From Rhodocaloribacter sp964552015 (GTDB lineage: Bacteria; Bacteroidota; Rhodothermia; Rhodothermales; ISCAR-4553): a stretch of DNA of 64,000 nt. The notes under the pieces were generated by a model. The model was given only the letters and a program-made list of their open reading frames with translations. It searched no databases and was not told the DNA's origin. The position numbers were made by a program, and so were the translations under genes. This document shows positions 34,671 through 43,684 of this stretch, in pieces (the stretch's first letter is position 1; every line of letters begins with the position of its first letter). Location: assembly GCA_964552015.1 (NCBI GenBank), contig CAZKFR010000007.1, forward strand, positions 20,440 through 84,439, in the 5' to 3' direction.

Positions 34671-35222
34671 ATGAACGAAGTATCTACGTCGACCGCCTCG
34701 AAAAAGACCGTCAGCGCCTCGCGGACGATCATGAGCGAGATCGTCCTGCCCAACGACACGAACGGGCTGGGCAACCTGATGGGTGGCCGCCTGCTGCACT
34801 GGATGGACGTGGCCGCCGCCATTGCGGCCCAGCGTCATGCCAACCGGGTCTGTGTCACCGCCTCGGTGGACTCGGTGGAATTCAACTGCCCGATCCGCGC
34901 CGGCGAGATCGTCATCCTGGAGAGCCGCGTCAACCGGGCGTTCAACACCTCGATGGAGGTGCAGATCAACGTCTGGGCCGAGAACCCGCGCGACCAGACG
35001 AAGCGGAAGTGCAACCGGGCCTTCTATACGTTCGTCGCCCTCGGGGAGGATGGCCGCCCGAAGCCGGTGCCACCGATCCACCCGGAGACGGAGGAGGAAC
35101 GGCGCTGCTACGAGAACGCCGCCCGGCGCCGCGAATTCCGGCTGCTCCTGGCCGGGCGGCTCAAGCTGGACGATGCCAGCCTGCTGAAGTCGGATCTGCT
35201 GGCCACGCTGAAAGCGCCATGA
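34671..35222 (+). CDS. Acyl-CoA thioesterase (hot-dog fold, YciA/BACH type)
   Basis: This 183-residue protein has the signature NDTNGLGNLMGGRLLHWMD (about 28-46) and a second segment CPIRAGEIVILESRVNRAF, typical of cytosolic acyl-CoA hydrolases. A C-terminal extension of about 45 residues (HPETEEERRCYENAARRR) is rich in charge. It releases CoA from acyl-CoA. Specificity is unknown; it may recycle CoA from fatty or aromatic acyl-CoA. Confidence 0.85.
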   Translation: MNEVSTSTASKKTVSASRTIMSEIVLPNDTNGLGNLMGGRLLHWMDVAAAIAAQRHANRVCVTASVDSVEFNCPIRAGEIVILESRVNRAFNTSMEVQINVWAENPRDQTKRKCNRAFYTFVALGEDGRPKPVPPIHPETEEERRCYENAARRREFRLLLAGRLKLDDASLLKSDLLATLKAP

Positions 35223-35683
35223 GCCGCCTGCGTCTCCTCGTCTTCCTGCTGGTGAGTCTGCTGTGGCTTCAGGAAGCCCCGGCCCAGCCGGCCGGGCGCA
35301 CCCTGGGGGTGGGCGGACAGGTCGGAGCGCCGGCAGGGGTCACCTTCAAGCTGTACCGGCCCGGCACGTCACCGCTGCCCGGCTACCGGCCGGACGCGCT
35401 CTCGGTGCTGGCCTCCTGGGACCTCGGCGATGCCTTTCATCTGCACGCCCACCTCGTCCGCGAGCGCCCGATCCCGGACTCACCGCTGAACTACTACCTC
35501 GGCCCCGGGGCGGTGCTCGGTATCGAAGGCGATGGCCTTGGCCTGGGCGTGGGCGGGCTCTTCGGTGTCAACTTCTTCCGGGAACGCTTCGAGGTCTTCC
35601 TCGAACTCGCCCCCCGGCTGAACCTGCTCCCTGCCACCCGGGGCCACCTCGACGCCGGCGTGGGTCTGCGCTATTACCTCTGA
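35219..35683 (+). CDS. Small secreted barrel-like protein, function unknown
   Basis: The 154-residue protein starts with a signal (LLVFLLVSLLWLQEAPAQ). The mature part has alternating glycine and aromatic residues (LGVGGQVGAPAGVTFKLYR, LGVGGLFGVNFFRERFEVF) and ends in LDAGVGLRYYL. A terminal Tyr-Tyr-Leu and beta-rich pattern are typical of a small outer-membrane beta-barrel. Its ATG overlaps the thioesterase stop (ATGA), so translation is coupled. No function can be assigned. Confidence 0.65.
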   Translation: MSRLRLLVFLLVSLLWLQEAPAQPAGRTLGVGGQVGAPAGVTFKLYRPGTSPLPGYRPDALSVLASWDLGDAFHLHAHLVRERPIPDSPLNYYLGPGAVLGIEGDGLGLGVGGLFGVNFFRERFEVFLELAPRLNLLPATRGHLDAGVGLRYYL

Positions 35684-35774
35684 CCCCGCCCGGCACGAAA
35701 CCCCCGGTGTTCCGTATCTTTACGGGCGCTTCCCCGGTGCCGCCCCCACCCTGACCCTCCACACCCTCGCCGTC

Positions 35775-36701
35775 ATGCTGTACAAACGCATCCTGATCAC
35801 CGGCGCCAACGGTCTGCTCGGCCAGGAGCTCGTCGCCCAGATGAGCCGCCACCCCGAGTACGACCTGCTGGCCACGGCCCGGGACGCTACCCCCCGTTTC
35901 GACGGCGGCACCGGCGGCTACCTGCCCCTGGACATCACCGACTTCGACGCCGTCCGCCGCGTCTTCCAGGACTTCACGCCGGACACCGTCATCAACTGTG
36001 CGGCCATGACGCAGGTGGACCGTTGCGAGACGGAGCGCGAGGCCTGCTGGCGCATCAACGTCGAGGCCGTCGAACACCTGGCCCGGTGCTGCCTCCAGCA
36101 CGGCAGCCGCCTCATCCAGGTCTCGACGGATTTCGTCTTCGACGGCCAGAACGGCCCCTACCGCGAGACGGATCGGCCCAACCCCATCAGCTTCTACGGC
36201 CGCTCGAAACTGGCCTCGGAAAACGTCGTCCGCGGGGCCGGGCTGGACCGCTGGGCCGTGGCCCGTACCATCCTGGTCTACGGCACCGGCAACCGCCTCA
36301 GCCGTTCGAACATCGTGCTGTGGGTCCTCGATCAGCTCTCCCGCGGCCAGGAGATCCACGTCGTCACCGATCAGTGGCGCACGCCCACCTACGTCGTCGA
36401 CCTGGCCGCCGGCATCGAACGCATCGTCCGCTTCAACAAGTCCGGCGTCTTTCATCTCTCCGGGCGCGAGCTCTTCTCCATCTACGAGTTTGCCCTCCGC
36501 ATCGCCCGCGTCTTCGACCTGGACGCTTCGCTCATCCACCCCACCGACGGCACCCGCTTCCGGCAGACGGCGGCCCGTCCGCCCCGCACCGGGTTCATCA
36601 TCCTCAAGGCCGAGACCGAACTGGGCTTCCGTCCCCATCCCACCGACGAGGCGCTCCGCCACCTCGGCCAGCGCCTGGGCCTCTCCGTCACCCAGCCGTG
36701 A
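35775..36701 (+). CDS. RmlD-like SDR sugar-nucleotide reductase
   Basis: This 308-residue SDR has the nucleotide-binding motif ILITGANGLLGQELV and the RmlD-type core LIQVSTDFVFDGQNGPYRE. The catalytic Tyr-x-x-x-Lys is YGRSK. dTDP-4-dehydrorhamnose reductase gives the last step of dTDP-rhamnose synthesis; the RmlD family also includes others, such as MAT2B-like proteins. No rmlABC genes lie nearby, so the substrate is uncertain. It is followed by a hairpin and serS. Confidence 0.8.
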   Translation: MLYKRILITGANGLLGQELVAQMSRHPEYDLLATARDATPRFDGGTGGYLPLDITDFDAVRRVFQDFTPDTVINCAAMTQVDRCETEREACWRINVEAVEHLARCCLQHGSRLIQVSTDFVFDGQNGPYRETDRPNPISFYGRSKLASENVVRGAGLDRWAVARTILVYGTGNRLSRSNIVLWVLDQLSRGQEIHVVTDQWRTPTYVVDLAAGIERIVRFNKSGVFHLSGRELFSIYEFALRIARVFDLDASLIHPTDGTRFRQTAARPPRTGFIILKAETELGFRPHPTDEALRHLGQRLGLSVTQP

Positions 36702-36713
36702 TGAGCCGGCAAC

Positions 36714-36740
36714 GGGGCGTGCCGAGGGCACGAACGCCCC
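36714..36740 (+). terminator. Hairpin after the RmlD-like gene
   Basis: GGGGCG (36714-36719) pairs with CGCCCC (36735-36740), and TGCC/GGCA continues the stem inside. A T-rich stretch follows only about 40 bp later (36781-36792), so this is a weak terminator or a stable RNA element. Confidence 0.35.
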
Positions 36741-36868
36741 GGCAATCTTGATGGAGAATTCCCTGCCGCTTTCGGGTGGTTTTATTTTTTTTCGGCTCGC
36801 AGGAGCCCCGCGTGTGGAAACGAACACCGCCCGGGTGCCCTACCTGCCTCACCCTGATCCCGACGATC

Positions 36869-38149
36869 ATGCTGGACCTCCACTTCATCCGAGAGCACCC
36901 CGAGCGCGTGCGCCAGGCCATCCGGGACAAACGTGCCGGCAGCGTCGAGACGGTCGACGCCGTGCTGGCCGCCGATGAGCGCCGCCGCGCGCTCCAGACC
37001 GAGCTGCAGGAATTGCAGCACCACGTCAACACGCGCTCGAAGGAGATCGGCACGCTCATGAAGGCGGGCCGGCGGGACGAGGCGCAGGTGATCATCACCG
37101 AGACGGGGCAGATGAAGGAACGCATCAAGGCCCTCGAGGAGGAGATGCGGGCCGTCGAAGCCCGACTGGAACGGTTGCTCCTGGAACTCCCCAACGTGCC
37201 ACACCCGAGCGTGCCCGTGGGCCACAGCCCGGAAGACAACGTCGTCGTCCACGAAGAAGGCACACGGCCGGCGTTCGACTTCGAGCCGCTCCCCCACTGG
37301 GAACTCGCCGCCCGGCACGGCCTGATCGACTTCGAGCGCGGCGCCAAGGTGACCGGTGCCGGCTTTCCGTTCTACGTGGGCGCCGGGGCCCGCCTCCAGC
37401 GCGCCCTCCTCAACTTCTTCCTGGACCTGGCCGTGCGCGAGGGCGGCTATACCGAGATCCAGCCCCCCTACGTGGTCAACGCGGACAGCGCCACCGGCAC
37501 GGGACAACTCCCCGACAAGGAGGACCTGATGTACGAGGTCCCGCGCGACGGCCTCTACCTGATCCCCACCGCCGAGGTACCGGTGACCAACTTCTTCCGG
37601 GGCGAGATCCTCGACGAGACCGATCTGCCGGTCCGGTTCTGCGCCTACACGCCGTGCTTCCGGCGGGAGGCCGGCTCCTACGGCAAGGACGTGCGCGGCC
37701 TCAACCGCCTCCATCAGTTCGACAAGGTGGAACTCGTCCAGTTCGTCCACCCCGAGCAGAGCTACGAGGCGCTCGAAGCGCTGCGCGAGGACGCCGAACG
37801 GGCCCTCCGCCGGCTGGGTCTGCCTTACCGCCGCCTGCTCATGTGCACCGGCGACATGGGCTTCACGCAGGCGAAGAAGTACGACCTGGAGGTCTGGAGC
37901 GCCGGCCAGCAACGCTGGCTGGAGGTCTCCTCCGTCTCCAACTTCGAGGCGTTCCAGGCACGGCGCATGCAGATCCGCTACCGCCCGGCCGGCGGCGGCA
38001 AGCCGGTGGTGCTGCACACGCTCAACGGCAGCGGTCTGGCCTTCCCCCGCGTCGTGGCCGCGCTGCTCGAGCACTACCAGCAGCCCGACGGCACCATCCG
38101 CATCCCCGAGGCCCTGCAGCCCTATACCGGCTTCGACCGGATCGGTTGA
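36869..38149 (+). CDS. serS: Seryl-tRNA synthetase
   Basis: The 426-residue protein starts MLDLHFIREHPERVRQAIRDK, the normal N-terminal coiled-coil arm for tRNA-Ser (about 1-110). Class II motif 2 is CFRREAGSYGKDVRGLNRLH and motif 3 is LNGSGLAFPRVVAALLEHYQ. The start at 36869 is clear from homology; the upstream open frame is spurious. It charges tRNA-Ser and tRNA-Sec with serine in the cytosol. Confidence 0.97.
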   Translation: MLDLHFIREHPERVRQAIRDKRAGSVETVDAVLAADERRRALQTELQELQHHVNTRSKEIGTLMKAGRRDEAQVIITETGQMKERIKALEEEMRAVEARLERLLLELPNVPHPSVPVGHSPEDNVVVHEEGTRPAFDFEPLPHWELAARHGLIDFERGAKVTGAGFPFYVGAGARLQRALLNFFLDLAVREGGYTEIQPPYVVNADSATGTGQLPDKEDLMYEVPRDGLYLIPTAEVPVTNFFRGEILDETDLPVRFCAYTPCFRREAGSYGKDVRGLNRLHQFDKVELVQFVHPEQSYEALEALREDAERALRRLGLPYRRLLMCTGDMGFTQAKKYDLEVWSAGQQRWLEVSSVSNFEAFQARRMQIRYRPAGGGKPVVLHTLNGSGLAFPRVVAALLEHYQQPDGTIRIPEALQPYTGFDRIG

Positions 38150-38230
38150 GGCCGGACCGGAGCCCCGCTCCCCGGTGTGGACAGAAAACACGCACGCACA
38201 TCCCCACCCGGCGCACGCTTCATCGTTTTT

Positions 38231-38260
38231 TTGAAATACAGGCCGTCCGTTTCGTATACT
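38231..38260 (+). promoter_or_regulatory. Promoter of the radical SAM gene
   Basis: TTGAAA (38231-38236) and TATACT (38255-38260) have an 18-bp spacer and lie 93 bp before the start codon. The -10 sits in TCGTATACTG, shared with lexA and the small-RNA candidate. Confidence 0.5.
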
Positions 38261-38352
38261 GGCCCGTGAATCTTCGCCTTGCGGGCCGGCGCATCCGGCT
38301 CTCCGTCGTGTGGGCGAGGCACCACCGTCTTCTCACTTCGCCTCACGATGCC

Positions 38353-39909
38353 ATGCGCAAACGTTCCATCGGCATCCTGGAGATCGTCTCCCGGACGGGT
38401 CATCAGAACTGGTACGGGCGCATCATGCGGGCCAACCTGACGAGCATCATGCCGCAGTGCGTGGCCGTATGGTGCGAGCAGCTCGGCCACGACGTTGCCA
38501 TCACCTACCACAACGGCCCCCACCCGCTCATCGAGCCCCTCCCGGACGACCTCGACCTCGTCATCATCGGCGCCTTCACGCAGTCCGCCCAGGTAGCCTA
38601 TGCGCTGAGCCACTACTACCGTTCGAAGGGTGCGGTGACGGCCCTCGGCGGCCCCCACGCCCGCTGCTACCCTGAGGACGCCTGTAAATATTTCGACTAT
38701 GTGCTGGGGTTCACCGACCAGGCCATCGTGGAAGAGGTGGTGCAGGAGTGTGCGCCCCACCGGCCACTGGGACGCTACCTCTCGGCGCCTCAGCAACCCG
38801 CCCGGCTGCCCAGCGTGCGCGAGCGCTGGCACCACATCCGCCGTCTGCACGAGAAGGCTCCGCTGATCAAGGTAGTGCCCATGATTGGCAGCCTGGGCTG
38901 CCCGTACACGTGCAGCTTCTGCGTCGACGCCGTGGTGCCCTACCAGCCCCTCGACTTCGACGAGATGCAGGCCGACCTGCGCTTCGTCCGCGAGCAGATG
39001 GAGCGACCCATCGTCGGCTGGCACGACCCCAACTTCGGCGTCCGCTTCAACGACTACCTGGATGCCATCGAGGAAGCCGTACCGCCCGGCAGCGTCGAGT
39101 TCATCGCCGAAAGCACCCTCTCGCTACTTTCCGAACCCAACGTAAAACGGCTCGCGAAGAACGGCTTCCGCGCCATCCTGCCCGGCATCGAGTCGTGGTT
39201 CGACATGGGCTACAAGACCAAGACGGGACGGACCCTGGGCCGGGAGAAGGTCGACCGGGTCGCCGAGCAGGTCAACATGATCCTCCGGCACCTGCCTTAC
39301 CTGCAGGCCAACTTCGTCCTCGGTCTCGACACCGACGAGGGCGACGCCCCCTTCGAGCTGACCAAGCGCTTCCTCGACGCGGCCCCCGGCGCCTTCCCGG
39401 CCTATTCGATGCTCACCGCCTTCGGCCGCAGTGCCCCCCTCAACCTCGAATACCAGCGGCAGGACCGCGTCATCCCCTTCCCCTTCCATTTCCTCAACAA
39501 CAACGGCGCCATGAACGTCCGGCCGAAAAACTATACCTGGCCGGAGTTCTACGACCGGATGATCGACCTGCACACGTACTCGTTCTCGCGTCGCGCCATC
39601 ACGAACCGGCTGCGGGCCAACCGGGGCTGGATCCCGAAACTGATGAACGTCGTGCGGGCCGTCACCTTCGAGGGATGGGGCAAAATCCGGTACTTCAAGA
39701 CGGTACGTCGACTGCTCGACGAGGACCGTGCCTTCCGCGCCTTCTTCGAGCAGGAGACCACCGAGATCCCGTCGTTCTTCGTCGAGCAGATCCGGCACGA
39801 CCTGGGATGGCTGTGGGACTGGCTCCCCGAGGGCGCTCTCCATCACGACCCGTACGCCTACCTCAAGACCGAGGGCCTCGCCGCACCGGCGGTCCTGGCA
39901 CAGGCGTGA
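38353..39909 (+). CDS. B12-binding-domain radical SAM protein
   Basis: The 518-residue protein has an N-terminal region like a cobalamin-binding fold (VIIGAFTQSAQVAYALSHYY, TALGGPHARCYPEDACKYFD), but without the usual DxHxxG motif. The radical SAM 4Fe-4S motif is CPYTCSFC at about residues 184-191. A fixed helix LLSEPNVKRLAKNGFRAILP follows. No substrate-specific domain is recognised. It could methylate or isomerise a small molecule. It is followed by ogt. The cobalamin call is less sure than the radical SAM call. Confidence 0.85.
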   Translation: MRKRSIGILEIVSRTGHQNWYGRIMRANLTSIMPQCVAVWCEQLGHDVAITYHNGPHPLIEPLPDDLDLVIIGAFTQSAQVAYALSHYYRSKGAVTALGGPHARCYPEDACKYFDYVLGFTDQAIVEEVVQECAPHRPLGRYLSAPQQPARLPSVRERWHHIRRLHEKAPLIKVVPMIGSLGCPYTCSFCVDAVVPYQPLDFDEMQADLRFVREQMERPIVGWHDPNFGVRFNDYLDAIEEAVPPGSVEFIAESTLSLLSEPNVKRLAKNGFRAILPGIESWFDMGYKTKTGRTLGREKVDRVAEQVNMILRHLPYLQANFVLGLDTDEGDAPFELTKRFLDAAPGAFPAYSMLTAFGRSAPLNLEYQRQDRVIPFPFHFLNNNGAMNVRPKNYTWPEFYDRMIDLHTYSFSRRAITNRLRANRGWIPKLMNVVRAVTFEGWGKIRYFKTVRRLLDEDRAFRAFFEQETTEIPSFFVEQIRHDLGWLWDWLPEGALHHDPYAYLKTEGLAAPAVLAQA

Positions 39910-39997
39910 CCGAGCGGGTCAACCCGGTGGCACGTACCGCGGCGTACGCGTACCTTGGAGAGCGTGATGAGCCCTACCACGAAACGTACCTGAAGTC

Positions 39998-40657
39998 ATG
40001 TCCGCGGGACCGCCCCCGGGCGCAGAGCCCGAACACGTCGTTGCCACGACGCCGGAAGAACTCGAAGAACGCATCCTCCGACTGACGCGGCGCCGACCGG
40101 AGCGAGGACAGGGGTCCGAGATCGTGCACCTGCACCCGATCGCCACGCCGCTCGGCCCGATGCTCGCCGGAACGACCGGGGACGGGGTATGCCTGCTCGA
40201 ATACACGGATCCACCGCGCCTGGAATACCAATTGACCCGCCTGGCCGACCGGTGGAGCGCCGCCTTCGTTGCCGGGCCCTCGCCCCTGCACACACGACTG
40301 GCGGCAGAACTGAACGCCTATTTCGCGGGTCGCCTTCGCGCGTTCACGGTGCCGGTAACGACTCGCGGCACCCCGTTTCAACAAGCCGTGTGGGCGGCGC
40401 TCCGGTCCGTTCCGTACGGCCAGACCTGCTCCTACGGCGCGCTGGCCCGGCAACTCGGCCGTCCGGCAGCCGTCCGCGCCGTCGCCCGGGCCAACGGAGC
40501 CAACCCGGTCGCCCTGCTCATCCCCTGCCACCGCATCATCGGCAGCGACGGCTCGCTGACCGGCTACGGGGGCGGCCTGTGGCGCAAGCGCTGGCTGCTA
40601 CGCCACGAAGGCGCCGTGTTCACGGACGAGACGGCCCAGCTCACCCTGGACCTGTAG
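39998..40657 (+). CDS. ogt: Methylated-DNA-[protein]-cysteine S-methyltransferase
   Basis: This 219-residue protein has the active-site Cys in IPCHRIIGSDGSLTGYGGGL, the canonical PCHR motif. The N-terminal half has GTPFQQAVWAALRSVPYGQT and the HTH SYGALARQLGRPAAVRAVA. It removes methyl from O6-methylguanine in a suicide reaction. About 50 N-terminal residues are extra and have no recognised domain. It follows the radical SAM gene on the same strand, possibly unrelated in function. Confidence 0.95.
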   Translation: MSAGPPPGAEPEHVVATTPEELEERILRLTRRRPERGQGSEIVHLHPIATPLGPMLAGTTGDGVCLLEYTDPPRLEYQLTRLADRWSAAFVAGPSPLHTRLAAELNAYFAGRLRAFTVPVTTRGTPFQQAVWAALRSVPYGQTCSYGALARQLGRPAAVRAVARANGANPVALLIPCHRIIGSDGSLTGYGGGLWRKRWLLRHEGAVFTDETAQLTLDL

Positions 40658-40684
40658 CCCGATGCCGCAACCCGGTAGCCGCCC

Positions 40685-42511
40685 TCACCACGCGATGCCG
40701 TAGTCCTCACCGTGGTGGCTCGACCCGCCCCAGAAGCTGCCGTGTTTCCAGTCGAAGAAGATCGCGTTGATGGGACCGGACGTGCGTTCGGCCGTGCGTA
40801 GCTCGTACCCCCTCGCCCGGAGCTCTTTCCGTACCCACGGCGGGGTCGCTTCCTGGATCAGCAGCCGCCCCGGGCGCGACTCGTGCTCTCCGAACGAAGC
40901 CTTGAGCTGGAAGCTGTTGATGTTGGCCGCCTCGGCCGCCTCCTGCACGTTCATCCCGAACTCGACCACGTTGAGAAAGAACTGAAGCAGGTTCTGATCC
41001 TGGCTGTCACCGCCCTGCACGGCGAACGAGAGGTAGGGCCGGCCCTCCTTGAGCGCGAGGCCCGGCGTCAGCGTGACGCGGGGTCGCTTGCCCGGCTCGA
41101 CGACATTGTACGGGTTTTCCGCCGGATCGAGCACGAAGCTCTGCATGCGCTGGCTCAGCCCCACCCCCGTCCGCCCGGCAATGACGGCCGGGATCCAGGC
41201 CCCGCTGGGCGTCACCGAGACGACCCACCCCTCGGCATCGGCCGCCTGGATCGACGTGGTGCCGGCATAGAAGTCGTCTTCGAAGCCCGCCTCATCGGTC
41301 CGCTCGGGCGTCGCGGCGGCCCATCGCTCCAGATACTCGCGATACGGGTTGGTGCCTCCCTGGAACGGATAGGGATCGCCGGGCTTGACGGCGGGGTCGT
41401 TCTTCTCCCAGTCGAGGTCCTGGATGCGCGCCTTCGCATACTCCTTCGAAAGCAGTCCCTGAACCGGCTCCTCGGGCGGGAAGTAGGGGTCGCCGTAGTA
41501 GAAGTCCCGGTCGGCGAAGGCGCGGTTCATCACCTGGTAAAGGAGGTGGATGTACCGGGCCGAGTTATAGCCCATCGCCTTCAGGTCGAACGGCTCCAGC
41601 ATGTTGAGCATCTGGAGCATCACCGGCCCCTGCGTCCACGTCGTGAGCTTATACACGTCGATGCCCTTGTAGGTGGTCATCACCGGCTCCTCGATCCGGA
41701 CCTGCCAGCGGTCCAGGTCCTCCAGCGTGATGAGGCCGCCTTCTTCCTGCACGGCACGGACGAGTTCCTCGGCGATGTCGCCCCGGTAGAAGCGATCGTA
41801 GGCAGCATAGATGGCCTCCTTGCGGCTCTTACCCTCGGCCCGTGCCGCCGCCTCGGCATCGACGAGCTTCTGGAGCGTGGCCAGCAGGTCGGGCTGGCGA
41901 AAGATCTCCCCCGGATACGGCGCCTCACGCTCCTGGCCCAGATGGGGCAGGAAGACGCCGGGTGAATACGTCCACCCCTTGATCCGTTCCTTCTCCCGCT
42001 CGATCCGGTCGGCCGTCTGCGCCTCGATGGGGTAGCCCTCGGCCATCTGCATCGCCGGCGCCAGGACCTCCTTCAGGCTGAGCGAGCCGTACTCGGCCAG
42101 CATCACCATCAGGCCGCCGGGCGTGCCGGGCGTCACGGCCGCGAGGGGGCCGTACTCCGGCGGGTACTTCATCCCCTTCGCCTTGAAGAACTCGGCCGTC
42201 GCGCCCGTGGGGGCCACGCCGAGCGCATTGATGGCGATGACCTTGCCGGTGTGCGGGTTGTAGATGAGCGCCTGCGTTTCGCCGCCCCAGCCGAGCACGT
42301 CCCACATGGTGGCGGTGGCCGCGAGCATGGCACAGGCGGCATCGACGGCATTGCCGCCCTTCATGAAGACGGCAGCCCCCGCCGTGGCACCGAGCGGTTT
42401 GCCGGTAATGGCCACCCAGTGCCGCCCGTGCAGCACCGGCTTGGCCGTCTGCTGCGCGGTAGCCATGTACGGGAGCATCGCCATGACGAGGGCTACGATC
42501 AGGATACGCAT
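40685..42511 (-). CDS. ggt: Gamma-glutamyltransferase
   Basis: The 608-residue precursor has a signal peptide (ILIVALVMAMLPYMATA, start ATG at 42511). The self-cleavage site and nucleophile is the first Thr of AGTTSIQAADAEG, splitting it into large and small subunits. The start of the large subunit is HWVAITGKPLGATAGAAVFMKGGNAVDAA. It hydrolyses or transfers the gamma-glutamyl group of glutathione and related peptides in the periplasm. The C-terminus HGSFWGGSSHHGEDYGIAW is somewhat longer than in E. coli. It may use other gamma-glutamyl substrates; the organism's glutathione status is unknown. Confidence 0.93.
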   Translation of the reverse strand: MRILIVALVMAMLPYMATAQQTAKPVLHGRHWVAITGKPLGATAGAAVFMKGGNAVDAACAMLAATATMWDVLGWGGETQALIYNPHTGKVIAINALGVAPTGATAEFFKAKGMKYPPEYGPLAAVTPGTPGGLMVMLAEYGSLSLKEVLAPAMQMAEGYPIEAQTADRIEREKERIKGWTYSPGVFLPHLGQEREAPYPGEIFRQPDLLATLQKLVDAEAAARAEGKSRKEAIYAAYDRFYRGDIAEELVRAVQEEGGLITLEDLDRWQVRIEEPVMTTYKGIDVYKLTTWTQGPVMLQMLNMLEPFDLKAMGYNSARYIHLLYQVMNRAFADRDFYYGDPYFPPEEPVQGLLSKEYAKARIQDLDWEKNDPAVKPGDPYPFQGGTNPYREYLERWAAATPERTDEAGFEDDFYAGTTSIQAADAEGWVVSVTPSGAWIPAVIAGRTGVGLSQRMQSFVLDPAENPYNVVEPGKRPRVTLTPGLALKEGRPYLSFAVQGGDSQDQNLLQFFLNVVEFGMNVQEAAEAANINSFQLKASFGEHESRPGRLLIQEATPPWVRKELRARGYELRTAERTSGPINAIFFDWKHGSFWGGSSHHGEDYGIAW

Positions 42512-42633
42512 GAGACAACGGGAGCGAGGGAAAAAAAGCGGGCGACGCAGGCTGGAGGCGATCTCGCCGGGAAAACGGGACCTGCGCCGCCGGATGCCGT
42601 TCACCGCATCGCCTCATCCGGACGAGGCGGACG

Positions 42634-42735
42634 TCAGCGCGATGCGCGCTTCTTCTTGTTCTTCTTCAGGCGGAACTTGCCAAACGAGCCCCGCCAGATC
42701 TTACCACGTCGTGTGCGCTTATCACCTTTACCCAT
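42634..42735 (-). CDS. 30S ribosomal protein bTHX
   Basis: A 33-residue basic protein, MGKGDKRTRRGKIWRGSFGK and then FRLKKNKKKRASR. MGKGD...GKIWRGSFGK is the diagnostic pattern of Thx, a tiny ribosomal protein at the head of the 30S subunit in Thermus and Bacteroidota relatives. A strong GGAGG site 7 bp before the ATG supports translation. The gene is too short for ordinary gene finders. It is 122 bp upstream of ggt on the same strand. Confidence 0.92.
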   Translation of the reverse strand: MGKGDKRTRRGKIWRGSFGKFRLKKNKKKRASR

Positions 42736-43193
42736 CGTGTTACCTCCATGTCAGGTTGAACAACCATGCCCCGGGCAGCAGCCGTGCCGTGTCCGGCCCC
42801 GACCCGCTACCGGGATAGACGCTGTCGCACCGTGCGAGGCAGACCGGGCATGCGCCCCACCTCGCGGGCTCTCAAAGAAAAAGCAGAACAACGTGATTTT
42901 CAAACCCAAAACGTCGGGCGGAGTCGCCTGCAGACCGGTTCGCAGCCCTTGAAGGCATCGTCGGGCAGGGCGACGGGCCTTCATGCCCTCATGAAGCATG
43001 CCCGCGGTGTCTTCCTGCTCCATGCATACGGAGCGGTGTGACCCTCTCGGTGCAGGGCCTCACGTCGTGGGCTTCCTGCTCCATGCCTACGGAGCGGTGT
43101 TATGGTTTGTAGGCATATCACGTATCTTGCAGGCCGGCGACCCGGCCGTCCCATGCTTTCCTGCCCTCCCCGACATCTTTTTTCCTCTCCGTC
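42736..43193. other. Intergenic region between bTHX and the universal stress gene
   Basis: No reading frame here looks real. It holds the 29-32-29 bp repeat unit (43011-43100). A weak candidate promoter for the stress gene, TTATGG-N17-TATCTT, ends about 75 bp before its start codon. The remainder shows no structure that I can assign. Confidence 0.5.
43011..43100. repeat. 29-bp repeat, 32-bp spacer, 29-bp repeat
   Basis: Copies at 43011-43039 and 43072-43100 begin CTTCCTGCTCCATGC and end ACGGAGCGGTGT, with one mismatch at position 16. Each contains the inverted pair GCTCC/GGAGC. The dimension is that of a type I CRISPR unit, but only two repeats are present and no cas gene is in the window. 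It may instead be a paired regulatory site or a fossil. Confidence 0.6.
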
Positions 43194-43658
43194 ATGAAGA
43201 TCCTGTTCGCCGTCGACCTGAAAGAACCCGTCAACGTGACCCGCGCCGTGGAAGACCTGGCCGCCCGCCTCGAAGCCGAGTTGCTCGTGGTCCACGTATT
43301 CTCGGCCGCTCCGGCCTCGTCGATCCCGCTCGATCCGATGTCGGGGTTCGGTGACTTTTCGTACGTCCTGTACGATCCGGACGTGCAGGAAAACATCGAG
43401 AAAGCGGAACAGCACGAATTCGATGCGTTTCTCGTCCATCGCTTCACCCGGCCGGTCAAGGCGGCTCTCCTCCACGGCGATCCGGCCCCGACGCTCCTCC
43501 AGGAGGCCGAGGCGCAGAACGTCGACATGATCGTGCTCGGGAAGCGGCATCACAGCCGGCTCGAGCGTCTCCTGCTCGGGAGCGTCACCCGCGACGTCGT
43601 CGAGCACGCATCGCGCCCGGTGCTCCTCATGCCGATCGAGAAGAAGGAGGAATCCTAG
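43194..43658 (+). CDS. Universal stress protein (UspA family)
   Basis: The 154-residue protein has the Usp Rossmann-like fold: an N-terminal KILFAVDLKEP strand, an alpha-helical middle, and the C-terminal motif DMIVLGKRHHSRLERLLLGSVT. Family members bind ATP with a G-x2-G-x9-G(S/T) motif; here it is changed to GKRHH-SRLERLLLGS, so nucleotide binding is uncertain. The start is fixed by a good fit to family N-termini. Stress role is inferred from the family alone. Confidence 0.85.
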   Translation: MKILFAVDLKEPVNVTRAVEDLAARLEAELLVVHVFSAAPASSIPLDPMSGFGDFSYVLYDPDVQENIEKAEQHEFDAFLVHRFTRPVKAALLHGDPAPTLLQEAEAQNVDMIVLGKRHHSRLERLLLGSVTRDVVEHASRPVLLMPIEKKEES

Positions 43659-43684
43659 CGGTACGCCTCCCGGATCGCCCGGCA

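Noticed and set aside
36776..36868. The N-terminal extension of serS (MVLFFFGSQEP...)
   Set aside because: The family N-terminus is MLDLHFIREHP at 36869, and the extension comes from a T-rich spacer.
43011..43100. Calling the 29-32-29 unit a CRISPR array
   Set aside because: Only two repeats, one mismatch, and no cas genes in 64 kb. It is listed as a repeat and a finding instead.
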